Shown here one piece after another: positions 1-7,844 of a stretch of 64,000 nucleotides of DNA. Numbering within the stretch: the stretch's first letter is position 1; every line of letters begins with the position of its first letter. The stretch spans positions 1 through 64,000 of the forward strand of contig CABSLQ010000002.1 of assembly GCA_902478605.1 (NCBI GenBank), given 5' to 3'. A model generated the notes under the pieces. The model saw only the letters and a list, made by a program, of their open reading frames with translations. It ran no database searches and had not been told where the DNA came from. This DNA is from an uncultured Oscillospiraceae bacterium (GTDB lineage: Bacteria > Bacillota > Clostridia > Oscillospirales > Acutalibacteraceae). Both the position numbers and the translations under genes were made by a program.

Positions 1-583
1 CCAGCCAGCGGATGGAGGCGATGTCCAGGTGGTTGGTGGGCTCGTCGAGCAGGATAATATCCGGCTGCCCGAACAGGGCCTGCGCGAGCAGGATCTTGAC
101 CTTTTCCTTGTCCGGCACGGCATTCATCGGGCTCTCGAGCAGGGAGGTTTCCAGCCCCAGCCCCTGCAGAATGCGCCCCGCCTCGGTTTCCGCGTCCCAG
201 CCGTTCAGCTCCGCAAACTCGCCTTCCAGTTCGGCGGCCAGGGCGCCGTCCTCCTCGGTGAAATCCTCCTTGGCATACAGCGCGTCCTTCTGCTTCATGA
301 TATCATACAGGCGCGGGTTGCCGAGAATGATGGTGTCGAGCACCGTATATTCGTCATACGCATAATGGTCCTGCTTGAGCACCGACATGCGCGTCTTGGG
401 ATCGATAATCACCTCGCCCGTGGTGGGCTCCAGCTGACCGGACAGAATCCGCAGAAAGGTGGATTTGCCCGCGCCGTTCGCGCCAATCACGCCGTAGCAG
501 TTGCCGCCCGTGAACTTCAGATCCACATGGGTAAACAGGTTCTGTCCGCTGAAATTGATGCTGACGTCCGATACTGTAATCAT
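1..583 (-). CDS. ABC-F family ATPase, N-terminal part (cut by window edge)
   Basis: The reading frame starts at 583 behind a GGGGAGGAACC ribosome site and runs off the left edge, so only about 194 residues are present. They hold the first nucleotide-binding domain: Walker A GANGAGKST near residue 38 and Walker B ILLDEPTNHLD near residue 180. The signature region reads PDKEKVKILLAQALFG, without the usual LSGGQ. This degenerate signature resembles the YkpA/YbiT branch of ABC-F proteins, soluble ATPases that act on the ribosome. No membrane segment is seen. The assignment to ABC-F is firm; the subfamily is inferred, and the second ATPase domain cannot be seen. Confidence 0.88.
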   Translation of the reverse strand, partial: MITVSDVSINFSGQNLFTHVDLKFTGGNCYGVIGANGAGKSTFLRILSGQLEPTTGEVIIDPKTRMSVLKQDHYAYDEYTVLDTIILGNPRLYDIMKQKDALYAKEDFTEEDGALAAELEGEFAELNGWDAETEAGRILQGLGLETSLLESPMNAVPDKEKVKILLAQALFGQPDIILLDEPTNHLDIASIRWL

Positions 584-676
584 GGTTCCTCCCCAAAATA
601 CAGGCGGGCCTGCCCGCCGCTTCGCTCTGTGTGCGAGTATACCACACACCGACAAGAAATGCAACCGCGCCGGCCG

Positions 677-1519
677 TTATCTTCGCCTTTCGCTGCCCGG
701 GGTGACGCCGTTTATCTCCTTATACAGCTGGATGAACCGGCTGCTCTGCCGGAACCCCACCTCGCGCGCCACCGCCCCTACCGGCATATCGGTATAGCGC
801 AGCAGGCGTCCCGCCCGCGCGATGCGCAGCCGGTTAAGATATTCATGGGGCGTATAGCCCGTCTCCTTCTTGAACCGGCGAATCAGCTGAGACGGCGACA
901 GATACGCCTGCGCCGCCAGCTCGCGCAGGGGGAGCGGCTGGGCGTAGCGGCCCTCCATATACCGGATGACCGGTCCGCTCACTCGGTCCCAGCCGCTTGT
1001 CCCGGCCAGATCCTCCAGCAGCCGGTAGAGCAGCGCGGCCGTCTGGGCCGACGCGGCCGCCGGATTGCCCTGGCTTTCCCCCTGCAGGCGCAGCAGTTCT
1101 TCCATTCCCTGCGCATAGGGGCGCACGTCCATGGGCACCACCGGGAACGCCCCTTCGGGCAGCATCGACAGCGTGTAGCGCAGCAGCCGCTCGGCCGCCC
1201 CGCCCACCGGGTGAATCCAGTAAAATTCCCACAGCCCGCCCTCCGGCGTATAATAGCTGACCTCCCGGCACGGCGGTATAAGGGCAGCCGTCCCCGGCTG
1301 CAGCAGGCGCGTCTGTCCGTTAAGGCACAGACACCCTTCGCCCCCCACCGTGAACAGCAGCAGGAAAATGCTCATTCCCTCCGGCCGATCGATGCGGTAC
1401 CGGCTGTTGCACCGGTGCCAGCCCGCGTTGGAAAAGCAAACGGCCGCTTCCCCCATTTCCTGCGGAAATATGGAGTCCACCAGCCGCACCTGTCCGAAAT
1501 CCCCATCCGTATCGTACAT
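677..1519 (-). CDS. AraC family transcriptional regulator
   Basis: 280 residues. The N-terminal half (about 1-165) is a cupin-like sensor domain. The C-terminal half carries the paired helix-turn-helix region of AraC/XylS regulators, with the characteristic sequence YLSPSQLIRRFKKETGYTPHEYLNRLRI and then GFRQSSRFIQLYKEINGVTPG. It is transcribed divergently from the URO-D family gene at 1666 and likely controls it. A consensus promoter lies at 1590-1617. Effector unknown; a metabolite of the neighbouring enzyme pathway is a guess. Confidence 0.9.
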   Translation of the reverse strand: MYDTDGDFGQVRLVDSIFPQEMGEAAVCFSNAGWHRCNSRYRIDRPEGMSIFLLLFTVGGEGCLCLNGQTRLLQPGTAALIPPCREVSYYTPEGGLWEFYWIHPVGGAAERLLRYTLSMLPEGAFPVVPMDVRPYAQGMEELLRLQGESQGNPAAASAQTAALLYRLLEDLAGTSGWDRVSGPVIRYMEGRYAQPLPLRELAAQAYLSPSQLIRRFKKETGYTPHEYLNRLRIARAGRLLRYTDMPVGAVAREVGFRQSSRFIQLYKEINGVTPGSERRR

Positions 1520-1550
1520 CGTGTCCGCCTCCCCGCGCTGCCTCTATAGC

Positions 1551-1651
1551 AAAAAATACGCATTCCATATCGCAGAATACTCTCCTTATACTATAACCCT
1601 TTTCTTTTGGCTGTCAAGCCGCTACAATACTATCATATTAAAAAATACGCA
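1551..1651. repeat. Two identical 12-bp direct repeats in the divergent AraC/URO-D intergenic region
   Basis: AAAAAATACGCA occurs at 1551-1562 and again at 1640-1651 in the same orientation, 89 bp apart start to start. One copy sits downstream of the regulator promoter and the other just downstream of the candidate URO-D promoter, next to its ribosome site. AraC proteins often bind direct-repeat half-sites, so these are candidate operators. The repeat is seen directly; its function is inferred. Confidence 0.5.
1590..1617 (-). promoter_or_regulatory. Sigma-A-type promoter for the AraC regulator
   Basis: On the minus strand, TTGACA (1612-1617) is followed after 16 bp by TATAGT (1590-1595). A weaker plus-strand candidate overlaps it: TTGGCT (1607-1612), 18 bp, TATCAT (1631-1636), which would serve the URO-D family gene. 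The overlap suggests that the two genes compete for or share regulation. Confidence 0.6.
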
Positions 1652-1665
1652 GGGAGGATATTTCG

Positions 1666-2724
1666 ATGACCAGCCGTGAACGCTTTCAGCGCATGTTCGA
1701 GCACAAAGAGGCCGACCGCGTGCCCATTATTGACAGCCCGTGGGCGGGCACCCTGTCGCGGTGGAAGCGGGAGGGCATGCCCGCCGACGCCGACTGGCGC
1801 GACTATTTCGGCGTGGACAAGGTGGAGGACATCGGCGTGGACACTTCGCCGCGCCTGCCGGTCAAGGTGCTTGAGGAAACCGATCGCTATATTATCCAGA
1901 CGAGCAGTTGGGGCGTCACCACCAAGCAGTTCAAGGAGGAGGATTCCACTCCCGAGTTTCTCGATTTTCAGATCACCACCCCCGACACCTGGGCCGAGGC
2001 CAAAAAGCGTATGGCGTTCAGCCCCGACCGGATCCCGTGGGATTACCTCAGGCAGAACTTCGAGCGTTGGAAGGCGGAGGGACGCTGGACCCGGGCCAAC
2101 TTCTGGTTCGGCTTTGACGTGACCCATTCCTGGATGGTGGGCACCGAAACGCTACTCATCGCCCTGCTGGAAGAGCCGGACTGGGTGCGGGACATGTTCG
2201 ACACCTATCTGAACGCCTCCATCGCCTGCTTTGACGCCATCTGGGACGCGGGCTATCACTTTGATGAAATCTTCTGGTGCGACGACATGGGGTACAAGGG
2301 CACCCCCTTCTTCTCCAACGCCATTTACCGTGAGCTGCTGCAGCCTTACCACCGCCGGGCGGTGGAATGGGCGCACAACCACGGCATTTATGCCCATCTG
2401 CATTCCTGCGGTGACATTATGCCGCTGATTCCCGACGTGCTGGCCACCGGCGTGGACTGTCTCAACCCGCTCGAGGTCAAAGCCGGCATGGACGCCCCGG
2501 CGCTCAAACGGGAGTACGGCGACCGCCTCGTGCTGCACGGCGGGGTCAACGCGGTGCTCTGGGACGACAAAGAGGCCATCGTCGCCGAGATCGAGCGGCT
2601 GATCCCTCTGCTCAAGGAAAACGGCGGCTACATCTTCTCCTCCGACCACTCCATCCCGAACAGCGTCAGCGCGGACAATTTCCGGGAAATCGTCGCCGCG
2701 GTCAAGCGGGTCGGCGCCTATTGA
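1666..2724 (+). CDS. Uroporphyrinogen decarboxylase (URO-D) family protein, methyltransferase-like
   Basis: 352 residues, full length for the family, starting at an ATG behind a GGGAGGATATTTCG ribosome site. The N-terminus MTSRERFQRMFEHKEADRVP is typical of the MtaA/CmuA-like branch of the URO-D fold. The HSCGD motif near residue 246 is the usual zinc-ligand region of corrinoid-dependent methyltransferases of this branch, and LHGGVNAV lies near residue 285. No corrinoid protein or haem gene is nearby, so it is unlikely to be the haem-pathway enzyme HemE. It probably acts in methyl transfer or in catabolism under the divergent AraC regulator; the substrate is unknown. Confidence 0.85.
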   Translation: MTSRERFQRMFEHKEADRVPIIDSPWAGTLSRWKREGMPADADWRDYFGVDKVEDIGVDTSPRLPVKVLEETDRYIIQTSSWGVTTKQFKEEDSTPEFLDFQITTPDTWAEAKKRMAFSPDRIPWDYLRQNFERWKAEGRWTRANFWFGFDVTHSWMVGTETLLIALLEEPDWVRDMFDTYLNASIACFDAIWDAGYHFDEIFWCDDMGYKGTPFFSNAIYRELLQPYHRRAVEWAHNHGIYAHLHSCGDIMPLIPDVLATGVDCLNPLEVKAGMDAPALKREYGDRLVLHGGVNAVLWDDKEAIVAEIERLIPLLKENGGYIFSSDHSIPNSVSADNFREIVAAVKRVGAY

Positions 2725-2884
2725 CCGGCTCGCCGGCCGCCCGCCTGTGCAAGTCCGGCCAACGCGGGGCTCCGGGGCCGGTCGGCGCTGCTCCGTATGC
2801 AGCGCGTGCCCGCGGCACAGGCCGGCTGTGAAAGCCGGTACCGCTCTCCGCCGCATGGCCGCCGTCTTCACCCGCCTATGTGAC

Positions 2885-2923
2885 AGAAGCGCCTGGGAGC
2901 CTTGCCGGCCCCCGGGCGCTTCT
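2885..2923 (+). terminator. Possible terminator after the URO-D family gene
   Basis: AGAAGCGCC (2885-2893) pairs with GGCGCTTCT (2915-2923) around a 21-base loop that can pair further, followed by TCTCGTTCTG. The T-rich tail is short. It lies about 160 bases after the stop codon; the GC-rich stretch 2725-2884 between them holds nothing recognisable. Confidence 0.4.
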
Positions 2924-2945
2924 CTCGTTCTGTTCACCCTGTCCG

Positions 2946-3248
2946 CTACCTTCCGCCGAACAGGCCGTCCATCAGCCCCTTGCCGCGCCGTTTTTTTGGT
3001 TCGCAGCAGGGAATGGTGAAATTGACGAGGATGGTCTCCTCGCCGATGACCTCAATATTCTTCCACGGGATGACGATGTCCTCCTCATGCCCCATCAGCC
3101 CCATACAGCGGGGCCGTCCGTGGATCACAATGGCGCACAGCTGCGCCGTGCAGGTATCCACCTCCACGTCGTCCACACAGCCGATGCGCATACCGTCGCA
3201 TACATTAATCACTTCCTTGTTATGCATGTCCGTGATTCTGCAGACCAT
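2946..3248 (-). CDS. YlmC/YmxH family sporulation-associated PRC-barrel protein
   Basis: 100 residues starting at the ATG at 3248 behind GAAGGAGGGAAGGCCT; longer upstream starts lack a ribosome site. The body, with NKEVINVCDGMRIGCVDDVE, then CAIVIHGRP and VIPWKNIEVIGEETILV, follows the pattern of the YlmC/YmxH family, a short PRC-barrel protein conserved in endospore formers. The exact molecular role is not known. The C-terminus carries an added CCEPKKRRGKG segment and a short glycine-rich end. Its presence supports a spore-forming host. Confidence 0.85.
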   Translation of the reverse strand: MVCRITDMHNKEVINVCDGMRIGCVDDVEVDTCTAQLCAIVIHGRPRCMGLMGHEEDIVIPWKNIEVIGEETILVNFTIPCCEPKKRRGKGLMDGLFGGR

Positions 3249-3347
3249 AGGCCTTCCCTCCTTCATCCCTACCATCCTATGCGGGGCCGTTTGAAAACAT
3301 GCACGCACCGCCGGGACAAGCAAAAAAAAGCGGGAGGAAAAGAAAAA

Positions 3348-3378
3348 ACGCGCCCGCGAAATGCGTTCGCAGGCGCGT
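3348..3378 (-). terminator. Terminator downstream of the TM2 gene
   Basis: A 13-bp stem with one mismatch (3348-3360 with 3366-3378) is followed on the minus strand by TTTTTTCTTTTC. It lies just after the stop of the TM2 gene. Confidence 0.75.
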
Positions 3379-3385
3379 CCCAAGC

Positions 3386-3787
3386 CTATCTTCTCAAAGG
3401 CAGGCCGCGGCTGTCGGTGAAGCTGCCGCAGGCCGTGCGGATAATATCCACCAGCCAGCCGATGCCGAATAAACCGCCCGTGAAAAAATACAGAATTCCC
3501 ATGCCTATTCTGCCCACATAAAAATAGTGAATACCGAAATACCCCAAGAAAAACGCCAAAGCAAAGGCCACCCACTTATTTTTGGCCGACACCGCCGGGG
3601 CAGGCGGCGCCGCGGGCACATACACCGGCTGCTGCACATAGACGGGCTGCTGCACCACGACCACCTGCGGCTGGGCGGCGGGCGGCGCCTGCACCGGAGC
3701 TGGAGACGGCGGCGTAAGCACCGTCCCGCAATAGGGGCAAACGCCATCCTGCTGCGCACTGTTCGCTCCACAATTCGGACATTTCAT
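3386..3787 (-). CDS. TM2 domain membrane protein with N-terminal zinc ribbon
   Basis: 133 residues. The N-terminus has a zinc-ribbon with two CxxC knuckles, CPNCG at residues 3-7 and CPYCG at 17-21. A proline, glutamine and valine-rich linker follows (about 25-70). The C-terminal part (about 71-125) has two hydrophobic segments with the GYFGIHYFYVGR turn of TM2 domains, and FTGGLFGIGWLVDIIR. Zinc-ribbon plus TM2 proteins are common in Firmicutes and their function is not known. It probably sits in the cytoplasmic membrane with the ribbon in the cytosol. Confidence 0.85.
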   Translation of the reverse strand: MKCPNCGANSAQQDGVCPYCGTVLTPPSPAPVQAPPAAQPQVVVVQQPVYVQQPVYVPAAPPAPAVSAKNKWVAFALAFFLGYFGIHYFYVGRIGMGILYFFTGGLFGIGWLVDIIRTACGSFTDSRGLPLRR

Positions 3788-3845
3788 CGTATTCCACTCT
3801 CCCTCCGCTTTACCGCCTTATTTTAGCATAAAGCGGCCGCTTTGT

Positions 3846-4901
3846 CTATCGGTTTTCCCATGGCGTGACCGCCCATTTCAGGCAGCCGCCCTTCCGGGCG
3901 CCGAACACGCGATACCCCTCCAAAATGTCGTTCAGCGGCGCGCGGTGGGTCAACAGGCAGGCCGGATCGAGCCGTCCTTTTTCGATGAACCCCATCAGCC
4001 GTTCTCCGTGCACGGCGTCCACGCCGCCCGTTTTAAACTGCAGGTTCTTTCCATACATGCGGGGCAGCGGCAGCACCTGATCCCGTTCATACATCGCCAC
4101 AATGGCCACCACCGCGTTGGGCCGCGCTATCTTCCACGCCATCTCAAAGGTATCGTCGCCGCCCGCGGCCTCCACGACCGCGTCGGCACCCCGGCCCTGG
4201 GTTTCCCGGCGCACAAACGCCTCGATGTCCTCCGCGCCGGCGACGGCGGAAGCATCGCACAGGCCGTGCCCGCGGGCAAAAGCGAGCCGGCTCTCGTCAC
4301 GGTCAATGGCGAGCACCCGCCCGGCGCCAAACAGCCGCGCACAGGGCATGGCGCACAGGCCCACCGGCCCCGCGCCGATGACCGCCACCGTATCCCCCGG
4401 CCGGATGGCGCACAATTCCGCGCCGAAATACCCCGTCGCCAGAATGTCCCCGAGCAGCAGCGCCTGCTCATCGCGTACCCCTTCCGGGATCCGCGTAAGT
4501 CCCGTATCCGCAAAGGGAACCCGCACATAAGCCGCCTGGCACCCGTCAATGCGGCAGCCGAGCTCCCAGCCGCCCCGTTCACAGTTGTTGATATACCCGC
4601 GGCGGCAGTACCAGCATTCCCCGCAGAAGGTGATGCAGTTGGCCGCCACCCGATCCCCGGCATGCAGGCCCTTCACCTGCGGCCCGGTTTCCTCCACTAC
4701 GCCGACAAACTCGTGTCCCAGCACGATGCCGTCCGCCGCGCGCGGTACCGCACCGTGCAGAATATGCAGATCGCTTGTGCAGATGGTGGACAGGGTCACC
4801 CGCACAATGGCATCGCGCGGATCGCGCAGCGCGGGTGCCGGCCGTTCTTCCAGCTGCGCCGTATCGCCCCGCCGCACCAGAGCCATCATGGTCTTTTCCA
4901 T
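3846..4901 (-). CDS. Zinc-dependent medium-chain alcohol dehydrogenase
   Basis: 351 residues from the ATG at 4901, which has the ribosome site GGGAGGTGTCCGC; the frame extends upstream without a good start. Catalytic-zinc residues are seen in TICTSDLHILHG (Cys near 37) and GHEFVGVVE. The structural-zinc set is ITFCGECWYCRRGYINNC. The cofactor domain has IGAGPVGLCAMPCARLFGAGRVLAIDRDE, with Asp after the second strand suggesting NAD(H). It belongs to the Zn-dependent MDR superfamily (secondary alcohol, threonine or polyol dehydrogenase types); the substrate cannot be fixed from sequence. Confidence 0.88.
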   Translation of the reverse strand: MEKTMMALVRRGDTAQLEERPAPALRDPRDAIVRVTLSTICTSDLHILHGAVPRAADGIVLGHEFVGVVEETGPQVKGLHAGDRVAANCITFCGECWYCRRGYINNCERGGWELGCRIDGCQAAYVRVPFADTGLTRIPEGVRDEQALLLGDILATGYFGAELCAIRPGDTVAVIGAGPVGLCAMPCARLFGAGRVLAIDRDESRLAFARGHGLCDASAVAGAEDIEAFVRRETQGRGADAVVEAAGGDDTFEMAWKIARPNAVVAIVAMYERDQVLPLPRMYGKNLQFKTGGVDAVHGERLMGFIEKGRLDPACLLTHRAPLNDILEGYRVFGARKGGCLKWAVTPWENR

Positions 4902-4966
4902 GCGGACACCTCCCTTCCTCCATATTGTAGCACAAAGCGGCCTCCGCCACAACGGCGCAGGCCGCT

Positions 4967-6238
4967 TTATTTGGCCGCCTTCTTCTCGAGGGGCGGCATC
5001 TCAGGCAGATCGAGCCGGCGCAGAATATGCCGCACCACGAGCGAAATGCCGATGCTGGCCACCGCCGCGAACAGCACCGCCACAAAGATATAGGAACCCA
5101 GCGCATCAAACAGGAACCCGTACATCGCCTGTCCCAGCGGGACGGAACACACCGCCATAACCGAAACAAAGGACATGACCTTTCCGATGAGGTGATCGGG
5201 TGTCATCTGCTGAATAAAGGTCTGGGCAAAAATGTTGAACAGCGCCGCACCCGCCGTGCAGCATAGCACCGATACGAGCAGCACGCCATAAGACACCAGC
5301 GGATGCCGGTTGGTCACGATCGCCGCGGCGGCGGGCAGCACCATCAGGCTGGCCGCCAGCAGGAAGCGATAGGATCGGTTAAACTGCACCCGCTTGGCAA
5401 AGAGGCCCGCCGATAGGCCGCCAATCACCGCCCCCACACCGAGGCAACCTTCCGCAAACCCGTAATGCTGCGACGTCAGGCCAAGAAACACCTTGATCAT
5501 ATACGGCAGCCCCACCGTCACCATCGCCGAGAGAAACAAATTGAGTCCCATGATGACAAACAGCAGCGGATACACCTGCCGGTTTTCCTTCGACAAGAAC
5601 CGGAATGCCGCCCGGATATCCTGCCCGGCCATGTGCATAAGGCTGCCGTCCCGCGCCTGTCGCGTAAAGGGGATATGCAGAAACAGCTCCATCACCGCGG
5701 AGGCAAAAAAGCACACGATGCTTGCGATAAGAATGGGATAGATCCCCAAAAAGCCATACAGGAAGCCGCCCAGCACCGGCCCCACAAGACTGGCCAGGGC
5801 GTTGACCTGAATGACCGTTCCGTTGGCCTTCATCAAGTTTTCATCCGCCGTCAGGGCGGGGACGCTGGCCTGAACCGACGGCTGATAAAACGATTGAATA
5901 ATCGACAGAATAACCATGAAGCAACCGATGAGTACCAGGTTATCCGTCAGGCGCAGGGCCGCGGCAAAGGCTGTGATCAGCCCAGCCGTAGTGAAATCGA
6001 GCGCCACCATAATATTGCGCCGGTTGACCCGATCGGCGAGAATCCCCCCGATGGGCGACAGCAGCACCGTCGGGATCATTGAGACAGCCAGCATGCTGCC
6101 GAACGCGGCCGCCGAACCTGTTTTGTCCAGCACATACATGGACAGGGCAAACCGCAGAATGGAGTTGCCAAACAAGGACATAATCTGCCCGATGATCATC
6201 AGGGTAAAATCGCGGTGAAACAGCTTTTTCGGTTTCAT
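4967..6238 (-). CDS. MFS transporter, macrolide-efflux (MefA/Cmr-like) type
   Basis: 423 residues from the ATG at 6238, with ribosome site GGAAGGAGGAGCCGC. About twelve hydrophobic segments are visible. The N-terminus FHRDFTLMIIGQIMSLFGNSILRFALSMYVLDKTGSA and the loop GILADRVNRRNIMVALD are typical of the MFS_3 (macrolide efflux/enterobactin exporter) group. The role is probably drug or metabolite export with proton antiport; no substrate can be assigned. Its promoter lies 170 bases upstream and the leader is structured, which suggests attenuation. The intergenic hairpin 4934-4968 overlaps the stop codon but lacks a T-run. Confidence 0.85.
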   Translation of the reverse strand: MKPKKLFHRDFTLMIIGQIMSLFGNSILRFALSMYVLDKTGSAAAFGSMLAVSMIPTVLLSPIGGILADRVNRRNIMVALDFTTAGLITAFAAALRLTDNLVLIGCFMVILSIIQSFYQPSVQASVPALTADENLMKANGTVIQVNALASLVGPVLGGFLYGFLGIYPILIASIVCFFASAVMELFLHIPFTRQARDGSLMHMAGQDIRAAFRFLSKENRQVYPLLFVIMGLNLFLSAMVTVGLPYMIKVFLGLTSQHYGFAEGCLGVGAVIGGLSAGLFAKRVQFNRSYRFLLAASLMVLPAAAAIVTNRHPLVSYGVLLVSVLCCTAGAALFNIFAQTFIQQMTPDHLIGKVMSFVSVMAVCSVPLGQAMYGFLFDALGSYIFVAVLFAAVASIGISLVVRHILRRLDLPEMPPLEKKAAK

Positions 6239-6357
6239 GCGGCTCCTCCTTCCTGCAGGGTGGGTTTCGCCGGGCGGACCAGCGCGGCCGCCATTTGGGC
6301 GGTGACGGCCGCGCGGAAAAAGCCGCGGACGGGGCGGCTTTCTGCTCTCCAGGGCAT
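6235..6357 (-). CDS. Possible 40-residue leader peptide ahead of the MFS exporter
   Basis: An ATG at 6357 opens a 40-codon frame that ends with TGA overlapping the ATG of the exporter (GCATGA). An AAGGAA ribosome-site-like sequence lies 10 bases upstream. The same ATG borders a hairpin formed by 6359-6365 and 6382-6388. The leader also holds a small terminator-like hairpin at 6319-6341. Leader peptides of this kind control several ribosome-drug efflux genes, but no stalling motif is clear here and the peptide resembles no known protein. Confidence 0.35.
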   Translation of the reverse strand: MPWRAESRPVRGFFRAAVTAQMAAALVRPAKPTLQEGGAA

Positions 6358-6388
6358 GGCGGGGCATTTCCTTGCGGCAACGCCCCGC
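6319..6388 (-). promoter_or_regulatory. Structured mRNA leader of the MFS exporter (possible attenuator)
   Basis: Two hairpins can form in the transcript: GCGGGGC/GCCCCGC (6382-6388 with 6359-6365), which places the leader ATG at its base, and AAAGCCGC/GCGGCTTT (6334-6341 with 6319-6326) ending in a CTTTTTCC run. The second resembles a weak intrinsic terminator upstream of the coding region. The stems are visible in the sequence; the regulatory role is inferred. Confidence 0.35.
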
Positions 6389-6409
6389 TCTTATGACACC
6401 GCCTATTTG

Positions 6410-6438
6410 ACTATACGGCAGGCACCCATCTCTGTCAA
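6410..6438 (-). promoter_or_regulatory. Sigma-A promoter for the MFS exporter
   Basis: TTGACA (6433-6438), a 17-bp spacer and TATAGT (6410-6415) on the minus strand. Transcription would start near 6403, giving a leader of about 165 bases before the ATG at 6238. Confidence 0.8.
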
Positions 6439-6535
6439 CGAAACCTTTCTTAAGATTCCATGAAAAGCGGCGAAATTCGCAAAGCGATACCGGGCGGCTT
6501 TTCCGGAGCCTTCGGCTCGTCTTGTCATCTTCGCC

Positions 6536-6564
6536 TTGACAACGGGAAACTTCTGCCTTATTCT
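6536..6564 (+). promoter_or_regulatory. Sigma-A promoter for the hydrolase cluster at 6684-9289
   Basis: TTGACA (6536-6541), a 17-bp spacer and TATTCT (6559-6564). It lies about 120 bases before the first hydrolase gene. With the exporter promoter it accounts for the 445-base gap 6239-6683; nothing else was recognised there. Confidence 0.7.
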
Positions 6565-6683
6565 TAAATCGTCCCGCATATTTGAATAATATTGTGGCAC
6601 ATTCCGACGACAAGACCACTTGCTTTTGCGGCGGGCTTTGGCTACAGTTAAAGATATCGCATGTATGAGAGGACGTGACAGCC

Positions 6684-7829
6684 GTGGAAGCACTTCCGCA
6701 GAACCCGGCGGATTTCTGGCAGGGGTTTGTCTCCAATACCGTTATCGGCTCTTCCCATAACCTGATGCTCTGTCAGGAACGGGGGAAAACGGTTACATAC
6801 CGCAGCTATATCAAGCCGACCGACTATACCGGCCGCCTCTGGAAATTCTGGTACGGCAACACGGTGGACAGCACCTTTGCCGACGGAAGCATCTCAAAGG
6901 CCAACCAGTCTGGCGGCCGCTGGACCATCTGCGCGGCCTATGCCGCCGCCAGCGCCGGTCCGGACAGTGTCCTGTCCAGCGTCACCCCGGTAACCTTCGG
7001 CGGCCGCCCGGTCAAGGAGGTACAGCCCGACGAATGCTTTTGGAGCGATGAAATCGCCCTGTGCGTACCTGAGGGGCAGTATCTGGTCTTCACCTGGGCG
7101 ATCGCTTCCCCGCCGGAGGAGGCCGGCTTCATTCCCTTTACGCCGGACAGCCAGATTCCCTGCTTTGTGGCTGAGGGCGACTGCGCTGCGGCGGCGGACA
7201 ATACCGGGTTTGCCTTTGACGTGAATGCCGTCAAGCCCAATCTGTTTGCCGTGCAGAAGCAAAATGTCCGGCGCCTGGGCTTTCTGGGGGATTCCATCAC
7301 GCAGGGCTGCGGCACCTCCAACGACGGGTATGCGTTCTGGTCGGGCCGGATCGGCCTGGCCCTGCAGGATACGTATGCGGCCTGGAATCTGGGTCTCGGC
7401 TACGCCAGGGCGAAGGACGCGGCGACAGGCGGCCGTTGGCTGCAGAAGGCAAGCCTGTGCGACGTCGTCACCATCTGCCTGGGGGTCAACGATCTGCTCA
7501 GCGAACCGGACAGCGCCGAGGAAATGACGGCCAATCTGTGTTCCATTGTCCGGCAGCTGAAGCAGCGGAATCCGGCGCTTTCCATTATTTTGTTCACTTT
7601 GCCGCCCCTCCATGATAAAACGGACCGGCTGCCCGTGTGGGAAGCGGTGAACCGGCGCATACGCAGCGGAGAGATTCCGGGCGTGGACAGAACGTTTGAC
7701 ATCGCCGCCGTTTTGTCCTGCCCGCCGCCCCATGCGTATCTGTCAAAATTCGGGGATCTGCACCCCGACGATCGCGGCGGCGCCGCCGTGGCAGACGCCT
7801 TTCTGCGCTGGTCTGCGCCTATATTATAA
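6684..7829 (+). CDS. Two-domain SGNH/GDSL-family hydrolase
   Basis: About 381 residues from a GTG at 6684, chosen because GAGAGGA lies 11 bases upstream; a GTG at 6675 is in frame but too close to it. Residues about 1-190 form an N-terminal beta-rich domain. The C-terminal SGNH domain shows block I GFLGDSITQGCG, the Asn block CLGVNDL and the block V DLHPDDRG with the catalytic Asp and His. There is no signal peptide. The architecture resembles carbohydrate esterases that remove acetyl groups from glycans; the substrate is not known. It starts a run of three hydrolase genes on the same strand. Confidence 0.85.
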   Translation: MEALPQNPADFWQGFVSNTVIGSSHNLMLCQERGKTVTYRSYIKPTDYTGRLWKFWYGNTVDSTFADGSISKANQSGGRWTICAAYAAASAGPDSVLSSVTPVTFGGRPVKEVQPDECFWSDEIALCVPEGQYLVFTWAIASPPEEAGFIPFTPDSQIPCFVAEGDCAAAADNTGFAFDVNAVKPNLFAVQKQNVRRLGFLGDSITQGCGTSNDGYAFWSGRIGLALQDTYAAWNLGLGYARAKDAATGGRWLQKASLCDVVTICLGVNDLLSEPDSAEEMTANLCSIVRQLKQRNPALSIILFTLPPLHDKTDRLPVWEAVNRRIRSGEIPGVDRTFDIAAVLSCPPPHAYLSKFGDLHPDDRGGAAVADAFLRWSAPIL

Positions 7830-7844
7830 TGAGGAGGAACCAAC

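Noticed and set aside
29..1549. A 506-codon plus-strand open frame
   Set aside because: It spans the antisense of the ABC-F and AraC genes and crosses their promoter region; no protein-like features.
4934..4968. Hairpin after the MFS gene as a terminator
   Set aside because: The stem is good but no T-run follows on either strand and it overlaps the stop codon.
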